Source of the DNA: Eopsaltria australis
Taxonomy: Eukaryota; Chordata; Aves; Passeriformes; Petroicidae
DNA: 64,000 nt
Assembly (NCBI GenBank): GCA_034509425.1
Contig: JAVTVJ010000070.1
Coordinates: forward strand, 310,001-374,000
Direction of reading: 5' to 3'
Made by a program: the position numbers and the translations under genes. The notes beneath the pieces were generated by a model, which worked only from the letters and a program-made list of their open reading frames with translations, was not told where the DNA came from and ran no database searches. This document shows, piece after piece, positions 25,600 to 35,554 of the stretch. The first letter of the stretch is position 1, and every line of letters begins with the position of its first letter.

Positions 25600-25990
25600 T
25601 ATTTATCTAAACACTTCTTGCAGCTGGAAGAGCCAACCAAAGAAAACAGTGCTGTATAATTACCCTGCCATATATACTTCTCTTGTATTTGTCCTATGTT
25701 GTAAAAGCCATTTCAGAAATGCCTGGAAAGACAAAAAGAGACAGCTTGTGTAATTTACTTTCTCTTCTAAAATCCATCAGCTGCCTAATCTTATCTATAA
25801 TGGGCCAGGGTCTCCTTTGAAACAATCTGATTGCTTTAAAATCTCTTTGGAGCAAAGCACTTACTTGCCTGTATTGAGTGTGTAATGACATTGCTAATGA
25901 AAGTGTGGCAGATCTTGTCCACGCACAAATGCACTGCTTCAGCCTCCCCGTGACAGCCACTATGGCCAGAATCACACCTGAAAGATGAAA
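25600..25990. promoter_or_regulatory. Candidate conserved non-coding / enhancer-like block
   Basis: The block is a dense mix of developmental-enhancer words: an E-box CAGCTG at 25778-25783, a GATA-type CTTATCT at 25790-25796, SOX/TCF-like CTTTGAAACAAT near 25814-25826, and TAATGACATTGCTAATG near 25885-25902. It lacks simple-repeat or transposon signatures. A 110-codon minus-strand frame stays open across it but resembles no protein family. Function is inferred from motif density alone. Confidence 0.25.
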
Positions 25991-28625
25991 ATATCTTGAG
26001 CATTGCAGCTGAGTTCTTGTTGGCAAAGAAGCTAGAATATATTAGAAGTTATGATGCAGAAGATGTTGTTGTGAGGGCACTTCATAACCCTAAAGCCAGG
26101 GGTTGGCTGTTACAATTTATGTGGGGTTTTCTAAGCATCACCACAGGCCTCTCATCTCCTGGGCCAGACCAGGACTGAAAAGACACAGAGATAAAGGTGA
26201 CCTACAGTTACTTAAGTACCCCTTCCTAAGTATGTTGTAGGCTGTTTTCTGACCGTGGATCTTACCCCTGCCACGAAGCCACGGAAAAGAATTTCAGTAG
26301 TAGGAAAAAAGTAAACGGAAAAAAAATAAACCTTTTAAAAATGTATTACACACATTCATCTTGTGTATAGTTAATCACTTTAAGTTTCAGAACTCTCTTG
26401 AGAGATATGAGTGTGGAATTTCCTGTGCTCAGCTATATAAGCTGTCCATATACTCTGACAGATGGAGAAAACAGTAGATTCTGAGCCTTTATGTGTGGGG
26501 ACTATCAGTGTATACTTCAGAAGAGAATTTATCTTTCCCTAGTCCCTAGGCTGACAAAATTCCGAGTAATTGGAAGTACTAAATGCAGAGGGAATTCAAT
26601 AGGATTAAATTTACATTTCAAATTCAGAAATTGAAATTTTATCTTTGGCAGGTCAGTCTTATTAAGGTTCCTCAGATGAAGGTCTTCAGACCTGGAATAT
26701 TCAAGAAAACGCTATGGAGTTGAGTCTTGTGGTAAGAAGGAAAATAATATGACCAGTAAAGCAATAAATAACAAATCAGGTATTTTTCTGTGGTTACACA
26801 TGCAGGAACAAAGAAAAATGTGCCTGTTGTAAGCTACCAATATAATGATAGAATATTCATTGACTGTAGAAAACAGAGCTCCATAAAATCCTTTCTCTAG
26901 CATAGAGGCTTAATTGCATGAGTTATTACTGTCAAGATGCATTAATAGGTACATACACATAATTTTATACTCTTTCTGGGTTTTTTTCTGCTGAGTAGAG
27001 AACAGAAGACATTACCTGTACCCAGAGGTTAGAGAAAGCAGGTATTTTGTAAACACGAAAGGCAGAATGACAGCTCAAGCTACGCTTCTAGATTTGGGGG
27101 TGGGATCACACAAACAGAGGCCTTTCTTAATTTGTGAGCACACCAGGGAGGGTCAGCCTAATTGATTCAGTCTGAAAAAAAAATTTGAGGTTGTGTTAGC
27201 AGATTCAGATTTTTCTGCCTACAGCTCACACTGGGGGACCTTCATCCCCAAGCATAAGACAGGGAACGTTATACTCTTTCTCCCTCTGTGCTCAGTATCT
27301 ATGCTCCTTAGTTTATGGTAATGCTGTATCCTGAAAATCCTGTCATGAGCTGCCAAACAACAATTCATTCTCTGCCCTTCCATAAGGGGATTGCTAAAAT
27401 AATAAAATAATCAGAATTACACAGCAGATAATGGGTCAAGGGTGCCAGGATACTCTCAGTCTGTGCCACTTCTCCATGAGGGTCCAGCAGTATTGCTGCT
27501 CCTACCACTTCATGTGCAAATCCTCTGCTTTTCATTTGCCTTGCTGAGATGGCAAAGCCTATCTTTCTGAGAATTTTGTGCCATTCTGCAAAATTTGTCC
27601 TTAGAAGGAATGCTCCTACACTTACTCCAGCAAGAGGCTTGAATAATAACAAGGGACAGTAAAGTCCTTCTCCACCTTGCTTTCTACTTGTAAAACTTAA
27701 ACTCTTTACACCAACTGTGCCAAGTGCCCTGCACAAAAGCTTAAAAGGGAACAAACTGTACTTTATAAGAAACAACTCATTTTAACAGTCTAACTAGACA
27801 TGACTAGGCAATGGGGAGGGCTACTGGTATGTTTGCCTATTCTGGGATGCAAAGGGATTTGTTTAATTAATCAAGGCTGTGCCAGAAATCTGTGGAAGAG
27901 GTGGGAACTCAGCTTGGCTCATTTGAGACCCGTACTGTAATTATAAGGTCATGCTTCTAGGAGGATGAATGCCAAAATTTCCTTTGGCCCTTTCTTCTCT
28001 CCAGTTTTTTCTCCAACCAATTTTGCCCATCTCTTACCACCCAAAACTCTCTTATTAGAAAGTTTATTGATCTTTTATTGATCCTGGGTCCATTCTGAAG
28101 CTTTGGAACATTTTCTTTTGATACACAGGAATGTTTATTTTCAGATTACAGGATTATTTGGAGTTCATTGTCATTCTGTGTCACCGACTGAAGAGATTCC
28201 TAGCATATAGGTTAGGGAATACATCAGAAAAATACAATAATCTAGTAGAATATTTGCTAGACAATGTGGAAACAATTTTTCCTACTTTCTCCAAGAGAAG
28301 GATGAAAGCTAAATAACTTGCCCTTCATACATAATTTAGCATAGACAATAATTAATTTACAGTTCCAGTGTTTCCAACCACCAGTAATAGTATTTAATTT
28401 ATCTTCTTTGGAGGCCTGACTGGTCTGTTGAAGGATTCTCACACTTGTGAGTATATTTGGATTTCTCCAGTAACTAATCCCTTGGCTTTATACATAGAAA
28501 CACTCTTTCTATCAGTGACATTGGCCACAGTGATGTTCAGATGTGTCAAATCTGACAGCTTCTTTGCTTCCCAGAGAACCTCATCCCTTAGTGGGACAGT
28601 CCTAAGAAATTTCTAGTAGCTCCAG
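25991..28625. other. Non-coding sequence, no gene seen
   Basis: Only short frames occur. The longest is a 136-codon minus-strand frame at 27365-27775 with no recognisable domain. No repeat termini were identified before the LTR that starts at 28626. Confidence 0.55.
28621..28625. repeat. Target-site duplication, left copy (TCCAG)
   Basis: These five bases match 29701-29705 on the far side of the LTR. A 5-bp duplication is usual for several endogenous retrovirus classes. The match is short, but it coincides with the terminal inverted-repeat alignment. Confidence 0.65.
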
Positions 28626-29049
28626 AATGTTGGGTTTGTGTGGCCAGGTTTTGGCAGTGGGAATGTTAGAGGGGTGGTTTCTCTGAGAAGAGATGAGAAA
28701 TTTCTTCCATATCCAGCAGTGCCAATTCCAGCTGGCTTCAGGATGGGTGTGCTGCTGGCCAAGGCTGAGCACATGAGAAATGGTGGTGACGCCTCTGGGG
28801 TAGCAGACTTAAAGAGGAAAAAAAAATTACTACACAGTTGTAATTGGGATCAGAGAAGAGAGGGGTGCGAATATGTGAGAGGAACAGCCTTGCAGACACC
28901 AAGGTCAGTGCAGAAGGAGGGGCAGGAGGTGCTCCAGGCACCAGAGCTGGGATTTCTCTGCAGCCCATGGTGAGGCAGCTGAGCCCCTGCAGCCCATGGG
29001 GATCCATGAGGGATGCAGGGATCCACTGCAGCCCACGGAAGAGACCCAT

Positions 29050-29262
29050 AGTGGAGCAGGTGGATGCCTGAGAGGAGGCTGTGACCCCATAGGAGGTCTG
29101 TGCTGGAGCAGGGCCCTGGCAGGGATCTGCAGACCCATGGAGAGAGGGGCCCACAGTGGAGCAGGTTTCCAGGTAGGACTTGTGACCCCATGGGGGACCC
29201 ACACTGGAGCAGCCTGTCCTTGAAGGACCATGGAAAAGTGCCCCATGTTGGAGCAGTTTGTG
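29050..29262 (+). repeat. Degenerate ~50-bp tandem units inside the LTR
   Basis: The word GGAGCA recurs at 29053, 29105, 29158, 29206 and 29250, spaced 52, 53, 48 and 44 bases. Each is flanked by variants of GACCCATGG/GACCCCATGGG. The array is imperfect and GC-richer than the window. It keeps several frames open on both strands (up to 195 codons on the minus strand), which explains the cluster of overlapping long frames here without any coding function. Confidence 0.8.
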
Positions 29263-29515
29263 GAGAATCATTGCCCATGTGATGGACTCACATTCATGGA
29301 GAACTGTCTCCCTAGGAGGGACCACGCTGGGGCTGGGGAAGGACTCTTCCAGGTAAGCAGTAGCAGAAACAACGTGAACTGACTAGAATCCCCATTCCCT
29401 GTCTTCCTGCACCGCTGAGAGGGAGGAAGTAGAGTTGGGAAGGAGGGGCAGGTGGGGGGAAATTGTTTTTAAGGTCTTATTTTACTTCTCATTATCCTGC
29501 TCTGCTTTTGTCAGT

Positions 29516-29534
29516 AATAAAATCAATTAATAAA
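29516..29534 (+). terminator. LTR polyadenylation signals
   Basis: Two AATAAA hexamers, at 29516-29521 and 29529-29534, are followed about 20-30 bases on by the T/G-rich TGTGTTTTGTCTGTG. This is the expected arrangement for the R/U5 junction of a retroviral LTR read on the plus strand. Confidence 0.6.
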
Positions 29535-29700
29535 TCTAATTCAACTGTGTTTTGTCTGTGACAGTATTTGGTGAGTGATCTCTTCTGGTCCTTATCTCAA
29601 CTTATGAAGCTTTCATTACATTTCCCTGTCCATTTGTGGAGGGAAGTAATAGAGCAGCTTTAGTGGGTGCCTGGCATCCAGCCAGGGTCAACCCACCACA

Positions 29701-29705
29701 TCCAG
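29701..29705. repeat. Target-site duplication, right copy (TCCAG)
   Basis: This directly follows the terminal CCACCACA of the LTR and matches 28621-28625. Confidence 0.65.
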
Positions 29706-32700
29706 TTAGGCTGTTCTTGCTTAGGAAACACAGCAGCTGTCTGCTCTGAAAGGAGAACTGTGACAGTTAGAAAGACAATACTGAAAGGGAAGAGCCAATT
29801 TTAAAATACCTTCTATATTTTCTCCTTCCACCTCTGAGAATACCCATCAAAAGCTCTCGGGGTTTCTCAGAAAGGACAACTGCCAGGGTGAATTGTGAGA
29901 GAATCGACTTAACTTACCATGCTGCTGCTGAAATCCTGTCTGAGGCTGTTAATTTATTCAAAGATAAACAAAATGCTCTTATTGCCTCACATGCAGGTTT
30001 TGACAGATGGCTCTTAGCATTCAGCCCAGGTGTAAAGAGACAGAGATGAATGGGTCTGTTCTTTTTTATTCACACACATACTTGTGACTTTCATCTCTAC
30101 CTGAAAAGCTCCTCAGGCTATCTATTTCTTGTTCTGTGTAATAGACAGACATTCTTCTATCCCAATACTTATTTGACTGTGCCTTTTAACAGAAGTCCCT
30201 CCCCCTGGAGTATTCAATTTCCTGAGTATGAATCATATATATCATTAATATCCAATTTAAAAGTAAAATAATATTTAATTATGGAAGTACATGAGTTCTT
30301 GGCTCAGTGGAAAGCTTTAAGAAAGAAAAAGGAAAAAATACCTGTCCTCCAAATCACATGTAAAAAGAGGTTGTCTCATTTCCCATTCCATAAAGTAATG
30401 ATTAGATAAATTACGTGAATTTGAACAGTGAAAGTAGAGAGTAGGATTGAAATTATGGTGTCTTTTTAATACAGGACTTCCCCTATCCTATCCATCTTGA
30501 TTGACTTCCTTGCTTAAGTCTGCATATAATGTGCAGTACAGAATATGGGAGAAGTTTCATGTCATGCTCATACTGCAAATATTTTTCAGCCGTAGGGAGA
30601 ACTGTATTCCTCAGCACCTTAATCTGTGTCACACTGCTGGAAACAGCAGAGGATGAAAAGCAAAGAAGGCACAGAAGTAGCAGAGATATCTGCTATTTCG
30701 CTCTTAAATTGTGTCTGAGAATGTACAGAATCTAGAAGCTCAAACTTGTGTTGTTCTGTTCTGTTGCTCTGTTGCCATTAAGGAGGGCCGCAGAAACAGA
30801 AGAACAAACAGGGCACACATGATGCTTGAAATTAAGGTAATAATGTGTATAAAGTACCAAAAAAAAAAAAAAAGAAAAAAAATCAACTCAGCTCTTCTGA
30901 GGTCAAGGTCTTGTGGTGAATACACCAGTACTACATACCTGTTAGCTTTAGAATGTTATTTAACTTTGTGTTATAAGGCAAACCATGTTAAGTTAATGTC
31001 AAGATGCCCTTGAACATTATCAGCATCACAGAACATTTTACTCAGGGGTTCCAGACCTGAACTTTCCCAGGTTTTAAACCAGAAAACATATTGGCTGAGT
31101 AGAAGCTATTTTGCTGCCTCTCTGGTTTCTTTTCTATTATGTAACTCTGTTATTTTTGCTGAAGAGATTAAAGTATTTCTTTGTCTTCCTCAGCTTCTAA
31201 AGTCATCGTTTGGCCAGTGGATGCTGAAAACCTGTCTGTGTCTCAGATCTGGAGATGGTGGTGTATTTGAGACCAGTCCACTTGTCCCTCTTTACTAATT
31301 TAGTTTAAATGTGGTGTTTTATAGAACTGAACTCAATCACCATCACTAGAGTGATGTGTGATACAATATAATTTCTCTCCTGTGCTTTTAGTAAGCTTTC
31401 TAATTCAACACAAATTGGAGGGTTTCATTCAGGATTTTGTAACACTGCCAAATGCACATGCATGGGACTTGCCAGACTCTTGTGCCTGCACAAGCTGCTG
31501 CTGTAACGACGAGTAACACAACACAGCTCCTGCCTCAATAAACCACAGTAAGTTTGTTAAGATTCCTTGAGGTCAGTTAATGCATGGGATAATAATTGGA
31601 AATGCAGGCTCTTCTGTTTGGGATATTTTCTCCTCTCCCTATTTGCCCAGTATATCTGGCAGAAACCAATATTAACCCTGCTTCCAGAGAAGGTAATAAA
31701 CAAGAGAGTTCACCAGCTCTATCTGCTGCCTTTGGCTAAGGTCTAAGGCAGGAAAGAGGGTGAACTGTTTGCGTGTGAATGAAATCAGTCCATGCAGTAA
31801 GAAATCTCTGCACGCTTTCTAATCTCTCTGTCCCCAAATTATTTTTGAACTACATTTACAAGGATTTCTGATGACATTTTAAAATCATACATTATCACTA
31901 GGATTTGGAATAAGATGGAATTTTTCTTTCAGGAAAAAATATTTAGTAAATATTGTTACTTGTTCTGCCAGAATGCCATCAGTCGTTAATAAAAAACACA
32001 GATAATAATTTAAAGTCTTCACACCTAAAGCAGAGTTTACTTTTTTAGTTTAAACTTGTCCAGAGCGAGTGAGAAATTCAAAGGAAACAGCTCCCACAGG
32101 TGAAAATAAAACCTTTGAAATAACCACTGATTCTGCTATCTGGGAAGGAAAAAAGATCTTACAGCCTCTGCTCCAGCTACCTTCATGTGCACTGCATTTC
32201 TCCCTGCAGGAAGATGGGGAGAGTCAGAGGCAAACAGAATCTGACAGAGGAGGATGAAAAAACCAATCTCAAAGGCTGCTGCTTGGTGTGAGGCTGTTTT
32301 AATGCTGCAGTTGTCTTAAGAAATGCCAGGTTCTTTGAGACGTAGAAGGCTTGGTGTTAAAGATGAAATATAGCAAGAGGCAGTCTTGTGTTTAAAATTC
32401 CATCTATGGGGTTTTGATTCTCTGTCTCGTGTGTTCTGTCTTCTAATCAGCCTGTGTATAAAACCAGCAAGTTCATCTCTACTCTGGTGTAAATATAAAG
32501 CTCAGAAGTGAGTGATCATTCTCTACTTTGATAAAATCTGTGAAAAAGCACTGAAATCATGCATACTATAAACAGAGAGAACACTTGAATGTGCTTTTTC
32601 AAATTAATGTTTGGAAAAGGGCAACATTATCCTTGCAAATATCCTGTCTGGAATTGTTCTTTTCTGGAAACGCTGCAAACCTTTTCCTCACAGGTTTTTT

Positions 32701-34939
32701 TCTCTGTTCCCCATACTTGCCTATTGCATGGAGACAGAGTTCAAACGTGTATTCCCTGCTTTGAAATATTCTTCTGTGCTGAGATGCAAAGGCAAACAGC
32801 GTAAGTTTTGATATTCTATGAACTGGTTCATTTATGGCTGGAGTTATCTGATGCCTGACTGAAGAGCCTGTATTATTTATGAAGTAGTTGGAAACCTTTC
32901 TGTGAAGGGGAGGAGGGTGACAGAGGAGATTCTGATTATGCTTCCACCCTCTCTTTTCCAAGGCATTTCCTGGGATGACATTTCATAAGGTTGCACTGCC
33001 TGAGAATATTATTTCAACTATATGGAGAGTTCAGTAAAACATTTCACTTCTGTGTGTTGTGTGTGTGTCTCAGAGGGACATGTTAGTTCAAACACAGGGC
33101 CATCCTGCCATGCAAATCTGTCCATGCAATTTCCAGATGAGAGCTGGCTCCTGTCCTACCGCCTCAGAGCGTGGGCAGAATAAGTTTTTGTCTGGTTCCA
33201 AGACACAGTGTAGGCATAACCATTCTTGTGAATTTGTGCTTATGGTCTTTGGCATGGGAAGGTGGTTTCAAGCCTGCATGCAAGCTGTGAGAGGCAGGAC
33301 CTAAATGTACTGTAAGTGGCCTTTTCAAAGCTCTTCCACATCTCAATTGACTTCTTAACACTTGTGGTTTCAGCTTCTGGACTGAGGTAGGGGCAGGATG
33401 CCAGCTAGCAAAAATTATAGGATGGATATTAAAAAGGTTAAATCAGTCCTGTGTCTTCCTAACTATCTTCAATAAATGTTGACTGGCAAAATAATTTTGA
33501 TTTCTTGTACTGCTGCTGCAGACAGCTGGAAAAAGAAGAATCTTTTAATGAATATGCACAATTGTAATAAGAACAGAAAATGGTACATATACTTAAAATT
33601 TTTTCTTATAATTTTAAGACTGTATTCTTGTGGTTCTCCTGATGTAATATACCTGAGCTGCAAAGCAGAATTTGCATAGCTTTTGATCTTACAAAAGGCT
33701 TCTACTTTTACGAGTCTGATATAATTTGATGCTTCAGTGGTTTTGACTTATAAATGGTATTTGCAAATCTTTTTCATTCTTTTGGAGCTGAATTTTATGG
33801 AGAAATAATAAGTAGATGACATTTTTGTAAGTGGAAAAAATTGGCCTATCTCTGTTGGCTAGAGAGCGTTTTGCTCAGGAGTGAAAGGTAGTCCCTGGTG
33901 TGTTCTCCCTTTGAAATAAGCTGGCTTGTTTTTTCAAACAGAAAGTAAACACACCTTTAAGCTGAAGAATAAAATATTGTGGCATATCTAAGCCAAAGTA
34001 GTTTCCCCCAGAAAGACTGGAATTTTTTTCTATCATGCCTTAATGAGTCATCATGGATTTAACCACTCTTGGCAAATATTTGAGGTGATTTAATTATCTC
34101 TAAAGTTTTGATCATCTATAGAGAGAATGGTTTGATACAAGCTAGATTAAATACATAATGGTAAAGTCTTCTCTAAGAAAACAACTTTCAGCATGAAAGC
34201 TATGCATAATATCATGGAGTAGTGCTAGAGATGACAAACTCCTTCCAACACACTGACATTTAAAAAGCAGGCATAATACTCAATATGATTTTCAATTTCT
34301 GGGCTGCAACAAACACTACAATCTGGGAGGATTTATTTGCAAAATGCTCTCAAACAGCTTGTAAGAAGATCTTCACAAGATTTAGTGAAGGTTTGTAGCA
34401 GCATAAGGCACTCTTGCACAGGTTACCTAAAGTGAGGAACAGCAGCTACAGTAATAAACACAGACAGGCAAGGAGCAAGGAGAGAGGGCAGAAGGCTCAC
34501 GGTGTGCAAAACAAGACAACTGAACCAGGAGGAAGATTGAACCAATCACTATAAATTACTGTTTTACTGTGAATTTCGTTTGATAGTTTTGATAAATTTA
34601 ATATTTTGGATAAAAGATCAAAATAGAAACGAAAAGGTGTCTTCAGCTTATTTTACTGTTTAAGAGTAAACTTACATGATGTGGAGCTAGTAGGAGGTTT
34701 ATGAGGCCCTAAATATAGATCTAGGACTAACAACAGACATCTAAGTTTTAAAAGCTGACCTGTATATTACAGACAGGGTAGTCTTGGGTATAATAGAGCG
34801 TTTGTTAGAAGCCAGGTGGAGGCAATGATGAAATTGGCAGATGATATTATACATGCACCCAAGAATTGAAATACAAACCTGGTTAACCAACATCTGCCAA
34901 AACTGGGGATTTCTGTATTACAGCTCAATTCTAGCTTGA
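29706..34939. other. Non-coding sequence, no gene seen
   Basis: About 5.2 kb of AT-rich DNA with frames no longer than 120 codons and no domain signature. A short TG-rich tract lies at about 33052-33070. No LTR or CR1 end was recognised between the two solo LTRs that bound this stretch. Confidence 0.55.
30859..30882. repeat. Interrupted poly(A) run
   Basis: Fifteen A, one G, then eight A. It could be an old retroposon tail, but no element body is recognisable upstream. Confidence 0.75.
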
Positions 34940-34944
34940 GAGTG
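34940..34944. repeat. Target-site duplication, left copy (GAGTG)
   Basis: An exact match to 35550-35554, immediately outside the TGTTGTGG terminus of the minus-strand LTR. Confidence 0.88.
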
Positions 34945-35196
34945 TGTTGTGGTTTCACCCCAGACAGCAACCAAACTCCACACAGCTGCTTACTCATTCC
35001 CCCACCAGCAGGACTGGGAAGAGAATCAGAAGGGTAAAAGGTAGAGAACTCATGGGTTGAGATACAGCGAATTTAATAGGGAAAGCAAAAGTAATGCACA
35101 CAAGTGAAGCAAAACAAGGTATTAATTCGCTGCTTCCTATGGACGAGCAGGTGTTCAGCCATCCCCAAGAGAGCAGGGCCCCATCATCTCTAATGG

Positions 35197-35202
35197 TTTA
35201 TT
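35197..35202 (-). terminator. LTR polyadenylation signal
   Basis: AATAAA on the minus strand, about 60 bases downstream of the TATA-like box in LTR orientation. Confidence 0.55.
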
Positions 35203-35258
35203 GGGAAAATAAACACCATCACTCCAAATATTCCTCCCCTTCCTACTCCTTCCCCTCA

Positions 35259-35282
35259 CTTTATGTACTGAGCATGATGTCA
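35259..35282 (-). promoter_or_regulatory. LTR core promoter: CRE-like site and TATA-like box
   Basis: On the minus strand TGATGTCA (35275-35282) precedes GCTCAGT and the TATA-like ACATAAAG (35259-35266). The CRE differs from TGACGTCA by a single C-to-T change at a CpG, the expected methylation decay. The equivalent place in the 59-kb copy keeps GCTCAGTATGTAAAA but has lost the CRE. Confidence 0.55.
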
Positions 35283-35549
35283 TATGGTCTGGAATAACCC
35301 TGTGGTCAGTTTGGGTCATCTGTCCTGGCTGTGTTTCCTCCCAACCTCTCATGCACCCCCAACTTCCCTCATCGCTGTGGCAGTACAAAAGAGCAAAAAT
35401 CAGAAAAGGCCTCGGCTCTGTGCAAGCCCTGCTCAGCAATAACAAAAACATCTCTACATTATCAACTCTATATTCAGTACAAATCTAAACACAGCCCCAT
35501 ACCAGCCACTGGAAAGAAAATGAATTCTACATCAGCCAAAACCAGCACA

Positions 35550-35554
35550 GAGTG
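35550..35554. repeat. Target-site duplication, right copy (GAGTG)
   Basis: An exact match to 34940-34944, immediately outside the CCAGCACA terminus. Confidence 0.88.

Larger units (their letters stand above)
28626..29700 (+). mobile_element. Solo LTR of an avian endogenous retrovirus, about 1.07 kb
   Basis: The element ends in ...GGGTCAACCCACCACA at 29700 and begins at 28626 with AATGTTGGGT. The reverse complement of its last ten bases is TGTGGTGGGT, which matches the first ten at seven positions, so the original 5' TG appears mutated to AA. The five bases TCCAG flank both sides (28621-28625 and 29701-29705), fitting a 5-bp target-site duplication. Two AATAAA signals occur at 29516-29521 and 29529-29534, which gives the plus orientation. 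No gag, pol or env lies beside it, so it is a recombined solo LTR. The sequence belongs to a family I recognise as common in bird genomes, but I cannot name its class with certainty. Confidence 0.8.
34945..35549 (-). mobile_element. Solo LTR of an avian endogenous retrovirus, minus strand
   Basis: On the minus strand the element starts TGTGCTGG and ends CCACAACA, inverted termini matching at six of eight positions. It is flanked by an exact GAGTG duplication. Internal landmarks on the minus strand, in order, are CACAGCCAGGACAGATGACC, ATTCCAGACCATATGA, a near-CRE TGATGTCA, the TATA-like ACATAAAG after GCTCAGT, and AATAAA. The same landmarks recur in the copy at 59459-60070, which confirms the family inside this window. 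There is no internal viral coding sequence on either side, so this is a solo LTR left by LTR-LTR recombination. The 5-bp duplication is most usual for ERVL-type elements, but class assignment is inference. Confidence 0.92.

Noticed and set aside
27365..27775. 136-codon minus-strand frame
   Set aside because: No domain or homologue recognised, no start context or splice signals worth defending.
28738..29325. 195-codon minus-strand frame plus several overlapping frames on both strands
   Set aside because: All lie inside the LTR and are kept open by its ~50-bp repeat units. They have no domain, and they overlap one another in incompatible frames.
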